Origin: Hymenobacter jeollabukensis
Lineage (GTDB): Bacteria; Bacteroidota; Bacteroidia; Cytophagales; Hymenobacteraceae
Direction: 5' to 3'
Assembly: GCF_005771675.1 (NCBI RefSeq)
Contig: NZ_VAJM01000015.1
Coordinates: 1 to 64,000, forward strand
DNA length: 64,000 bases
Shown in pieces: positions 40,874 through 52,200 of the stretch. The number at the start of each line of letters is the position of its first letter. The first letter of the stretch is position 1. The notes under the pieces are model-generated. The model was not told the DNA's origin, made no database searches, and saw nothing but the letters and a program-made list of their open reading frames with translations. The position numbers and the translations under genes were made by a program.

Positions 40874-40952
40874 TTCGTAAATCAAGTGAGCACCCCGCAC
40901 GTAAACAGGCTACCTTTCGCGCTTTATTCTGTGCCTTTTTAGCCTTGCTTCC

Positions 40953-41249
40953 ATGCCCAAATTACCTAGCCCCACTGTAGCCTTTACCGAACCCCTGACC
41001 AGCCCGCCGCGCGTGCACCGCGTCAGCACGCTGGCTGAGCTGTTGAAGATATCTGGCACGCGTAAGCGCATCGTGGAGGCCTGGGGGGTGTCGGCCCGCA
41101 CCTACGACACCCGCAAGCGCAGTCCTATTACCTGTACTGTGGGCGAACTGCAGCAGCTGGCGCTGGTGCTGCAGGTGTCGGAGGAGGAACTCTTTGCCGT
41201 CGTGCGGGCCGAGGCTGCACAGGCAGATGTAGATGACACTGGTGCCTGA
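40953..41249 (+). CDS. Small HTH-like protein
   Basis: 98 residues. RVSTLAELLKISGTRKRIVEAWGVSARTYDTRKRS, then ITCTVGELQQLALVLQVSEEELFAV, reads as a helix-turn-helix resembling Cro/C1 proteins. It could regulate the neighbouring small genes. The IS element starts 30 bases after the stop, so the original downstream partner may have been displaced. Confidence 0.5.
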   Translation: MPKLPSPTVAFTEPLTSPPRVHRVSTLAELLKISGTRKRIVEAWGVSARTYDTRKRSPITCTVGELQQLALVLQVSEEELFAVVRAEAAQADVDDTGA

Positions 41250-41313
41250 CTAACCTCGTCCAGGGTCAGGCTAGACGATGTCCTGGGGTGGTCTACCTGT
41301 GGTGGACACGTTG

Positions 41314-42181
41314 CTAAGGTAGGTGATGGGCAAGATCGGTTTCGAACTGGTGGGGCGAGCGGTAGCCCAGGGCGGAGTGGCGGCGGTCGAGGTTGAAGTA
41401 GGTGTCGAGGTAGTAGGCCACTTCCAGGCGTGCTTCCTCCAGACTGACAAAAGAGCCAATATGAAGCAGTAACTCGGTTTTGAGGCTACTCCAGCCAGCT
41501 TCGGCCTGGGCGTTGTCATAAGGGTTGCCCGGCCGGGCGTAGCTGGCGACGGCTCCCGCCTCGTGGATGCGCTGGCGGCACGCGTGACTGGTGTACTGGC
41601 TACCGCGGTCGGCATGGATGATGAGGCCCGGGGCGGGCTGGCGCAGCGTCAGCGCCTGCTCCAGGGCCGCCAACACCAGTTCCGTAGGCATCTGCGCGGC
41701 TAGGTGCTGGCCCACCACGCGGCGCGAGCAGGCGTCGCGCCACGTGGCCAGGTAGCACCAGCGCCGCCCACCAGCGGCAGGTAGGTGATGTCCCCGACCC
41801 ACACCTGGTCGGGGGCAGTGGGGACCGGCCGGCCCAGCAGCCGGTTGTCGGCCACAACCGCGTCCGGATCGGCCTGCGTGGTGCGCGGCCGCTGGGGGCG
41901 GGTGCTAAGCGCCCGTTGCCCGCTGGCACGCAGCTAGCCACGCAACGCACAGCGGCCCCCCGGTGGCCCTCGGCCTGTAGCTCAGCGCGCAGACGCCGGG
42001 TGCCGTAGGGCCCGGTGTGGCGCGTAAGCGCCTGCTGGGCGGCGGGCTGCCAAGTGGGTGCCGGCAGGGGCACGGCGGTGCACCATTGGTAGTAACCGCC
42101 GCGGCTCGCGCCCAGCACCCGGTACAGGTCGCTGACGGGCCAGGTGCCGGCATGGGCATTGACGAACAGGTACTTGCTCAC
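41314..42181 (-). pseudogene. IS3-family transposase OrfB, frameshifted
   Basis: The N-terminal half is readable from 42181 (GASRGGYYQW ... GPYGTRRLRAELQAEGHR). Then the frame is broken at least twice, near 41950 and 41790. The catalytic second half is in another frame: DACSRRVVGQHLAA, IIHADRGSQYTSHACR (second Asp), NPYDNAQAEAGWSSLKTELL (Glu region) and LDRRHSALGYRSPHQFE. The element cannot make full transposase. Confidence 0.8.
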
Positions 42182-42483
42182 GGCTGAGGCGTCGCGAAGA
42201 TGGTCACCGCTTTTTTTAAAATGTCGCGCTCGGTTTCCACGTGCTTTAGCTCGGCGCGCAGGCGCTTAATTTCGTCGCGTTCGGCGCTGCTGGGCACGGC
42301 CTGCGCCAACGCCGCGCGTTGCCAGCGGCCCAGCAGCGCCGGGGAAAGGCCCTGAGCACGGGCCACATCGCTCTGGCGGGCACCGGCGGCGACTTGGCGC
42401 ACGCACTCGGCTTTGAATGCGGGCGTATATTTCTTGCGGGGGACGGGCTGGCCGTCAGGTGCTTTCTGGTCTGGCATCGGCAA
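42178..42483 (-). CDS. IS3-family transposase OrfA
   Basis: 101 residues with the HTH pattern KKYTPAFKAECVRQVAAGARQSDVARAQGLSPALLGRW, then a coiled-coil (IKRLRAELKHVETERDILKKAV) that ends in the phrase typical of the frameshift zone. Intact frame, but without functional OrfB in cis. Confidence 0.8.
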   Translation of the reverse strand: MPMPDQKAPDGQPVPRKKYTPAFKAECVRQVAAGARQSDVARAQGLSPALLGRWQRAALAQAVPSSAERDEIKRLRAELKHVETERDILKKAVTIFATPQP

Positions 42484-42533
42484 GGAAAGGTAAGACTCCT
42501 CCGTGTCCGCTCGCGTTAGACCACCTCAGAAAA

Positions 42534-43248
42534 TGAAACGGGCAATGACAAGAATTAAGCTTCAGGCAAAGTCATGTCGCTGGCGTGAAACGCGACCATG
42601 AAGGATTGGTGGAAAAAGGCATATGCCAAGCTAGCGCTATCAGTAATGAACGGCACCTGCGGGTCGTTGGCACTGCTGCCAATAGTGGGGGGGACTGTAA
42701 GTCAGTAATGTGGTGAGAGCTGTTAACCATACTGTCCGGGCACCTAGCCACTACCAACTCAACGTACTGGTTCGTTTGACTTTTAGCTATAGCCACGTTC
42801 CCAAGCGCACTCTTATCAGATAATTGATTTTATATAAATATTATAATTAATATTTGTATTTATGAAATAAATTTCGAAGTTGCACATGCAGCTTCTTATT
42901 CCTAAGTAGTGGCTTCTTCCAGGCATTTTACAAAGCGCAGTAGGCTAAGCTCCACCCATTGCGCATGAGGAAAAAAGTGGAAGGAGTGCCGAATCCGATA
43001 ACCGTATATTAGAAAAGTTAAAGATTTAGCGCCCTATCACTAGTACTTAAACCAGGTATGGATAGAGCCACATCCGGTACTAGAACTCCTTCACCAGTTA
43101 TCGTTTTGTACCTGCCTTAACAGACAAGCGCATGGCATTGCATCTTTACCCCAACTTCGGGATTTTCCCCGTCTGCGCCTGGAAAACCGAACTATTCAGC
43201 GCAAAAGAGCACCATCCAAAACCTCCGCATGTGAGGAAAACAAGGGGG
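42534..43248. other. Leader region of the adhesin gene, about 700 bp
   Basis: No gene is supported except a possible longer form of the adhesin from 43132. A strongly AT-rich stretch at 42815-42885 contains the promoter candidate at 42824. The remaining ~390 bases would form a long 5' leader; no riboswitch or clear hairpin was recognised. Confidence 0.45.
42824..42856 (+). promoter_or_regulatory. Candidate Bacteroidetes promoter for the adhesin
   Basis: TTG at 42824-42826 and AATATTTG ending at 42856 match the Bacteroidetes -33/-7 pattern (TTG, TANNTTTG) at all but one position, in the most AT-rich stretch of the leader. It lies ~390 bases before the start at 43249. Confidence 0.3.
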
Positions 43249-46200
43249 ATGGTTAAACCGACATGGCTATTGCTATTGGCGTTGCTATTGTGGCACACGG
43301 CGGCACGTGCCCAATGGACTTCGCAAAACTTGGGCACCACGACCACTAATCGCGGAATCCAGGATTTCGATATGCCAAATGCTAACGTTATCTGGGGTGT
43401 CCAATACGATGCCAGCGGAACGACTCCCTCAGCACCTGGTTCGGGGGTAATCTTATCTACGAACGGTGGTACGAGCTGGCTCAGCACGAATGTGGCGACC
43501 CCAAACTTCGGCACCAAGAATATTGCCAACGTCTCGGCCATTGATGCGGCAACTGCCTACTTTTCATGCTACAACCCAACCAGTGGCGGAGGGCTTCTGG
43601 TAAAAACCACCAATGGGGGCGCCAGCTTTACTGAGGTTGCCACGCCCACTTTTACCTTTTTGGATTTTGTACACTTCTTTAACGCTACTACAGGTCTTCT
43701 GGTGAGTGACCCGAGCGCCGGGGAATACGAAGTGTTTCGCACAACGAACGCAGGAGCTACCTGGACGCGGGTACCTGGTGCTAGCCTGCCAAACCCACAG
43801 GCGGGTGATGCCGCCATCGTTAATCAATTTTCCACATTTGGCACTCATATCTGGTTCGGAACGGCCTTAGGCCGTGTGTACCACTCGCCAGACCAAGGCG
43901 TAACCTGGACACAAAGCGACACCGGCATTCCTGCGCCGAATGGAGTAGCGTTGGATAACTTGACGTTCACGGATGCGCTCAATGGGTTGGCAGTAGGCAG
44001 CAATGGTACTGTGGCACGCACCACCGACGGCGGAACAACATGGACGACCATCACTCCTTGCGGGGCGTTTGCAAGAAGGCGAATTTCTGCGGTTCCAGGT
44101 TTGCCAACCACTATGGTTGGCATCAGCTACGATGCAACAAATTTAGCTTCTTCCGTTACCTATGACGGCGGTCAAAGCTGGACTCCTATCAACACCGGCA
44201 CTTCCTTTTCAACGGTGTATTTTTTTGATGCCACGCACGGTTGGGCCGGTGGCTACTCCCAAGCCGGTGGTGTGGGAGGCGTATACAAGTATACAGGAAC
44301 AGCGCTTTCACCGCCCGTTGTAACGGCTCTGGGGGGGCTTCGGTGTGGCGCCGGCCCCGTTACGCTAACAGCTAGTGGCGCCCCGACAGGAGGGCAGTAC
44401 CGCTGGTACACCGCGCCTGCCGGGGGCACGTCAATACCCGGCGCGATTACGGCTTCATTCACGACCCCCAGCTTAAGCAACACGACAACATACTATGTGA
44501 GCGCAACCACCGCGTGCGGAACTTACGAAACTGCTCGTACGGCCGTAACAGCCACAATTGCGACCGCACCCAGCGCACCCGTGACCGTAGGCGCCTGCGG
44601 CATCAGTTCGGTTACCCTTACTGCTTCCGGTAGTCCTGTTGGCGGCTCATACAGGTGGTACACGGTATCCTCGGGGGGAACGCCCATAGCCGGCGCCACC
44701 TCGGCAACCTATACCACGCCCGCGCTAAGCACGACCACTACGTATTATGTGAGTGCTGTGACCAGTACGGCGAACGGGGGCTGCGAAAGCACCCGCACTC
44801 CCGTTACCGCAACCCTGACCTCAAACTTGAGCGCGCCAACCGCAACCGGCGCTACTACTACCGGTTGCGGCGCCGGCTCCGTCACACTAACTGCCACTGG
44901 CGCTCCGGCGGGCGGAACCTATGGGTGGTACACAACTGTAACCGGCGGCACCCCCATACTAGGCATTACCTCGGGCTCCTATACCACACCGGTGCTGAGT
45001 GCGACCACCACTTACTACGTAAGCACTTTCACAAGCGCGGCTAATGGTGGCTGCGAAAGCCCAAGAACGGCGGTCACGGCGGTCGTCAAACTTCAGCCCA
45101 CCGCCGCCATTGTGCCTGCAAGCAGCACAACGTTCTGTTCCGGCAGCGTGACATTGGCCGCGAATGCCGGGGCTGCCCTGTCGGCTGGGAGTACTACCGC
45201 GCTCAACGCGCTGGCAGGAAGCGGCACGCCCATAATCTGCGATTGTCCACCTGGTTATGTGGCCGTAGGCTACACGGGGCGTACAGGTTCTTGGATGGAC
45301 CAAGTGCAGTTGGCTTGTAAACAGTTACGCGCTGACGGCACGCTGGGCAACACGGTCGTGTACACCAGCTCCAATGGAACGAGTACCGGAGGAGGAGCCA
45401 CCGGCCCTTATTTGTTCCCCGACAATACCGTCATGGTAGGTGCCACGGCTTATACCAATAGCAATTATATTGCCAGCCTGCAAGGATATGGCCAATCCGT
45501 CGCCTACATCGCGGGAGTGGGGGCGAACAACAATACGCCGACTACCAATGGCCTGATGAGTGCTGCCAGCCTTGGGAATGTACTGGGTACGGTGTATGCG
45601 CCGAGCGGAGCGGTCATCACGGGCATGTCTGGCTGGAGCGGCTTGTATACGTCAGGAATCACCTTCCGCTACACTCCCATTGCCCAATTCCTGGAAACGT
45701 ATCTGTGGAGTAACGGTGCTACCACTCCCACCATTGTAGCGGGCACATTGGGAACTTATACCGTTACGGTGAGCAACGCCCAAGGCTGTTCGGTTACTTC
45801 TGCACCGATCACCGTGACCGCAACAACAGCCCCACCGGCCCCCAGTGTAACAGGCAACCGCCGGTGTGGCACCGGGGTCGTCACGCTTACAGCAACCGGT
45901 GCGCCTTCCGGTGGATCGTACGCTTGGTACACGACGGCTACGGGGGGAGTTCCGATTAACGGCGCTACCTCAGGCTCCTACACGACTCCGGTGCTGGCGC
46001 TTTCCACCACTTACTATGTGAGCGCTCTGAGCGCATCAAGCTGCGAGGGGCCTCGAACTCCGGTCATCGCTACGATTGACCCAGCGGTGCCCATTCCCAC
46101 CGTTACTGCTCTGCCCTCTACGGTCTCGTTGGGGCAAGCAACTACTCTGAGCGTCACAAGCCCCGTCGCCGGGACCATCTATGCGTGGTCGGGCCCTGGT

Positions 46201-49200
46201 TTGACCAACGCAACGGGTCCGACCGTGACCGTGGCGCCACCAGCGACCGGCCCCAACACCTATACCATAACGGCCAATGTGGGGAACTGCTCAGCCAATA
46301 GCCAGTTGACCGTTGCTGTTACGCTTCCGCCACCCACTATTACCGGCTTTACGCCTTCCGCCGGTCCAGCCGGTACCAGCGTGGTGATCACGGGCTCGGG
46401 CCTCCTGGGTAACACCGCTGTAAGCTTCAATGGCGTAGCGGCCACCTTCTCCGGCGTAACGAACACCGCCATTACGGCCATTGTGCCACCCGGCGCTACG
46501 ACCGGCCCCGTTTCAGTGACAACCCCGGGCGGAACGACCAGCGGCACCAGTAACTTCACGGTAGTGCCCGTGACGCTGGCGGTCCAAGCCGCGGTGTGTC
46601 TCAACGCGGGCACGTTTGCCTTGACGGGCGGTTCGCCCGCGGGCGGCACGTACACCGGCCCAGGCGTGAGTGGCGGACAGTTCAACCCGCTTACGGCTGG
46701 TGCTGGCAGGCACACCATCACCTACTCGTACACGCTGAATGGTGTGACCAGCACGGCCACGCAGCCGCTGACGGTATCTGCCTTGCCCAGCGTGACGTTG
46801 GCGGCCTTTGTCCCGCGCTGTCAAGGCAGCGCGGCTTTCATTCTGGCCGGTGGGCTACCAACTGGCGGCACGTACTCTGGGGTGGGCGTGAGCGGCGGGC
46901 TCTTTAACCCGACCATGGCGGGCGTAGGCACGCACACCATCACTTACAGCTATACGGATGGCAACGGCTGTACGGCGTCGGCCATCCAGACCATTACTGT
47001 GCTGCCGACGCCCACGTTTGCCAGCTCGGCCACACAGGTGTGCACCGGTCAGCCCGTGACGCTGACGGTGAGCAACGCCGGCCCCGGCGCCACTTACCTG
47101 TGGAGCCCCGGCGGCCAGACCACGGCCAGCATTACTAATTCGCCCACGGCGGCCACTACCTACTCAGTGACGGTGACTAACGCAGCGGGCTGCACCTATC
47201 CGTTTAGTCAAGTTGTTACCATTAGTCCCTACACCATTCCGTTGGGGACGGTGAACCTATCGTTGCCGCTTGCCAACGCGCAAAACCTTGAGCCTGCAGG
47301 AACTACCCTATCGTGGGCCCCCGTCGCGCAAGCCGTGAGCTACGATGTGTATCTGTGGCTGTCATCGAGCCCAGTAGGCCAGCCGGCGACGCCACTAATT
47401 TCCAACCTGACCAGTATTAACCTAGCGCTACCAGCTGCGTCGTTAGCCTTTGGACAAACCTACAACTGGCAGGTGGTGGCCCGTAACCCATGTTTTAGTC
47501 GGGCCAGCGCGGTGCGCACTTTCTCCACTAGGTTCCTGCCTGACTTACGAGTCACCAACTTGGCAGCCCCGGCTACCGCTACGGTGAATCAGACCCTCAC
47601 CGTAAGTTGGCGGGTAACTAATAGCGGCGCGGGTGGTACAGGAAGCACGACCTGGACCGATTATGTGTACTTGTCCCCCGACCACGACATTAGGGTTGCG
47701 GAAGATGTATTGCTTGGACAATTCCCAAACCAGCAAGCCCTACAGCCCAATCAATCCTATGTGCAAACGTTAGATTTAGCAATTCCGTCGACTGTTAGAG
47801 CTGGGAGTTATCATCTGTATGTGCTTACTAATCGAATCGATGCCTATTGCCAGAGTGTGTTCATTAATGGGACAGATTCGTGTTCCACGGTTAGGGGAAT
47901 CCACTCTCCCCCAACCGTGACCGAAACCAATATAGCAAACAACTGGCGCCATCAACCACTCACGATTCAGTACCCCGCAAGTCTGCCGGACCTGGCGTTA
48001 GGACCAATAGGAGTGCCGTCGGTCGCCTTCACCAGCAGCCAACTAAATGCGACCTACCGCCTGATAAACCGAGGTACTGCGTCGGCCCGCGGTAATCTTT
48101 CCTTCCCTAGTGGTCCCTACCTCTGTGACGGAAATTATTGGTTGAATAGCTTTTATCTATCCCGTGACTCGATGCTGAGCACCGCGACCGATGTATTGCT
48201 GAGCACAGAGAGATTTTTCCCGCGAGACGTAAAGTTTGGCGCGCGTGCAACCGTATTCGTGCCTGGGACCGTCACATCTGGTGGGGGAGGCTCCAGCGGT
48301 AGCTACCAATGCGCACCAGGAGCATTAACTCACTCTGATGTTATTGAGGTAGACAGCTCCCTAGTCACCCGTGCGGCTCTTGTAATTCCCTTCAATACCC
48401 TCAGCGGCACTTATTACGTGCTAGCGGTGGCCGACGCTGGCGATAACGTGCTGGAAGGTTACGGCGAAAACAACAACGTGCGGGCCAGTTCCCCTATCGC
48501 CATCACCTTGGCTCCTCCTCCCGACTTGGTGGTGACACAGGTGACGGCTCCGGCGACGGCCGGAGTAGGCCATACCCTGGCCGTAAGTTGGCAGGTACAA
48601 AATGACGGCGCCAAGGCGCCTGACGCGAGTGAAACGGTATGGTACGACAAGGTTTTCCTTTCCCGGCTGCCCACCTTTAACCCCGACTCAGCCATAGCAT
48701 TGGGTGAACTTATGCATACGGTGGCCACCGCGCCTTTCGGACCGGGTGCTCGTTATAGCCAAAGCCAATCGCTACCATTGCCCCGGGGGCTGAGTGGACA
48801 GTTCTACGTCTACGTTTGGACTGATGCGCACAACCAAGTATTTGAATACAATGCCGATGGCAATAATATCAGCCGCAGCCCCAATCGAGTCAATCTGACC
48901 TACACCACCTATCCCGACCTGGTGGTTACCAGCATCAGCTTGCCCGATACCGTCGTGTTCGGCCAACCCTACACGATGAGCTGGACTATCAAGAACCAAG
49001 GCCTCGCAGCTACGGCGGGGGCCTTTGTCGACCAGATCGTAGCTTCTGCGGACACGTTGCTTAGTAGCAGCTACGCGGTTCAGAGCAGTGCGGCTTATAG
49101 CGGGATTATACAACCTGGCCAGTCCGTGACCCGGCAGCTCACTCACACCTTTTCTTACCAGCCGGCTTTGGCTAACCGCCGGGCGTACTATTTTGTGCGC

Positions 49201-52200
49201 ACCGATGCCACCGATGCCGTGTACGAATACGGCCACGAGAACAACAACCAGTCGGGCACGCACCGCGTGGGAAGGGGCGGAGTGTTCATGAAAGTGGTCG
49301 TGAGCAGCGGGACTGGGCCAAGTAGTGGGCCTTTGCCCGTACACGACTTACGCCCACTTGCGCTGAGTGCGCCCGCCAGCGCTGGCTCCGGCAGTCGCAT
49401 AAATATGACGGCACGAGTCCGCAACTTTGGCCCCGATTCTATTGCCAGTGGGACTTGGCGTGACGTGGTGTACCTCTCTACCGATACAGTACTCAGCGCA
49501 GGTGACCAAAACCTAACCTATATAAGTCGGCAAGCTACCCGCGCAGCGGGCAATAGTTATAGCCAGAGCCTGGCCGTGACGCTGCCCAACGGCATCAGCG
49601 GCATGTATTACCTACTTTACTCTACTGGTGAATCAGCCAGCGGCGTATACGACGCTGTACCGGCCAATAACGTGCGGTTTCGACCAATCGCTATGCAACT
49701 TACATCTCCTGCCGACCTGGTTGTGACATCAATGGTCAGCCCTGACAGCTTGTATGCTGGCCAAACAATCCGGCTGCCCTACCGACTGGCGAACCAAGGT
49801 GCGGGTACTACCGTGCTGAGTCGTTCCCCTTGGTACGTGGGTGCCTACTTAAGCACCACGCCTACGTTGACTGGGACCGCGCGACAAGTAGGCAGCCGTC
49901 CCCTCACCCAGACTCTGGCCGCCGGCGCTGCCCTGGTCGATACGGTTACCTTTACGGTTCCGAGTACTTATCTAGGCAATTACTACCTAATCGTAAAAGC
50001 TGACAATAGCGACGACATCTATGAGTACAATGCTGAAGGCAACAATACGCGGAACCAGCCCGTGTACGTGCAAGCGGCCCCACAAGCTGACTTGGTGGTG
50101 ACGGACGTAAGCGGTCCTGCCACGGCCCTGTTAGGTGTTCCAACCACGCTCAGCTATACCGTCCGTAATACGGGAGCGTATGCTACGGTTGGCACTCTCA
50201 CCAACAACCTATACGTATCTAACAACCGACCCTACCTCAGCGCGGGTGATCGTTTCTTTGGACAACAGACCCTTCAGGGGCTGGTACTGGCACCAGGTGC
50301 CCAGCTAACCCGTACCGTCACGGCCACGCCCCTTGCCCTTAAACCCGGCTACTATCGCAGCGTTGCCCAGGCTAATGCTCTTCAGCAAGTAGCTGAAACC
50401 AACTACACCAACAACCGGCTGGTTGGCAGCGACTCCACGCACTGGGACGTGTCAGTGCTACCACTAGGTGTCCAGGTGCGTAACATCCCGTTGGCTGCTA
50501 CCGACCACCTCTTTTACCAATTGACCGTAGCCGCTAACCTAGACGTATTGTTAACCCTGTCCAGCAATCTGACAACTGGCTCGAACGAGTTGTACGTAGC
50601 CTACGACCGCATTCCGACCAGTTCCGATTACGATTATCGGTTTACCACGCCGGAATCGCCAATTCAGCAGATTGTGCTGCCGGCTACACATGCGGGCACC
50701 TACTATATCTATGTCCGAAACGCTTCGCAGAGCCCAATACAACAAGTGAGCCTGCTGGCGCAACCCCTCCCTTATTCAATTCGGAGCATTACCCCATCCA
50801 CAGTGGGTAAAGGCGTGGTTACTACGGCGCTTAATGGGGCCGGATTCCGCAGCGGCATCAGGGTGCGCCTGCGCAACAGCAGTTCCTCGATAGTAGCGAC
50901 GGCACAGGTAACCCGTTTCATCAGCACCATGGAATTGCGGCTGCGCTGGGACCTCACCACAGTGCCGGCAGGAGCTTATACCGTAGAAACCGAAAACCCT
51001 AACGGGGATATGCAACAGCTGCCTGACGGCTTGCATATAGTGCCAGCGACTACTTTCTCGGTTGACTATCAAGAACAGGCACCGAGCACGCTACGAGCCG
51101 GACGTTCGGGAGAGTTTGTCTACAGCTTTCGCAACACATCGAACGTCGACATTCCCGTATTGCACGGTCAGTTTAGCATGCTTAGTGGCGCCCAGATAAC
51201 CAATGTGCGGGGCACAGCTGGCAATCCTCTACTAGGCTCTCGCTGGAATTTGACTTCAACAGCTGGTGCCACGGCCGTGAAGGATTGGTATGCTCCAGGT
51301 GATGGCCTCGTTTACGTGCCCTTCATCGCACGCAATGTGCCTCCTGGAGGCCAGGTTACCATACAATTCACGGCAGGTTTACAACACTACCGCAGTAACG
51401 AACTTACCGTGAGGCAGCAGGCATTCGCCTACGAAACCTCCGACCTACTTGCACGGTTAGGTGCGCAAATTGAAACAATGCGTCGCTTTCTGCTGGCAAA
51501 TCCTGTAGAACTAAAAGTGAACGTCTCACCGGCCATGATGGCACTGGTCGCGAACCGAAAGGCTTACGCTGATACCTTGCTTACCCGCTTGTTCAGAGTC
51601 GGGCTACTTGAGCCCGCTGATACGGTAGGGTTTGATTTTACCTGTGATAGCTGCCTGCATTTGGACAGTGCTCCTGTAACAAGCACTGGCCAATTGTTCA
51701 ACTCTGGCTATGCTATAGCGACACAGGACACCACTGGCGTCGCATTGTCTGCCAATGGGGCCTATCGGTGGAAAATAAACAAGTATGGTGGCCAGGCGGG
51801 GCAAGCCCTGGGATGGGACCTGCTACGCGTAAACGGTACCTTGGCGGTACAAGCCAGCCCGTCCCAACCTTTTGTAATTCAAGTCACCTCTTTTTCATAC
51901 CTAAATCAACCGGGCCTGCTGGCGGGTTGGTATCCTGCGGTCGATGCTAGTTGGCCCATTGCCATTGCCAGTGGCGGCATTACCGGCTTCGCCGCAACAA
52001 AGTTTAGCGTTGACGCCAGCCGATTTAGCGCACATAACAACCTGTACGGCGGGAGTTTTAGCGTGCACCAAGCCGGCGATACGCTAAAACTTGTTTTCAC
52101 GGCCGCGCGTCCTGGTCTTGGCATGGCCGGTATACCCGGGGCCCCCGGGGCCCCGGGCGAGCCTGGTAGCCCAGGTGGGAAGGGAGGATCTGGCAACAAT

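Larger units (their letters stand above)
41280..42533 (-). mobile_element. IS3-family insertion sequence, decayed
   Basis: Imperfect inverted ends: left from 41280 (TGTCCTGGGGTGGTCTA...GGACACG) and right to about 42533 (complement TTTTCTGAGGTGGTCTAACG...GGACACG). orfA is intact, orfB is frameshifted. The exact terminal bases and a target duplication could not be settled. Its right end is similar to the left end of the hybrid element at 56.25 kb, which lies in the opposite orientation across the adhesin gene. Confidence 0.75.

Noticed and set aside
47540-50470. CRISPR-like or tandem DNA repeats in the adhesin
   Set aside because: The repetition is at the protein level (CARDB units of variable length); DNA copies differ and there are no regular spacers.
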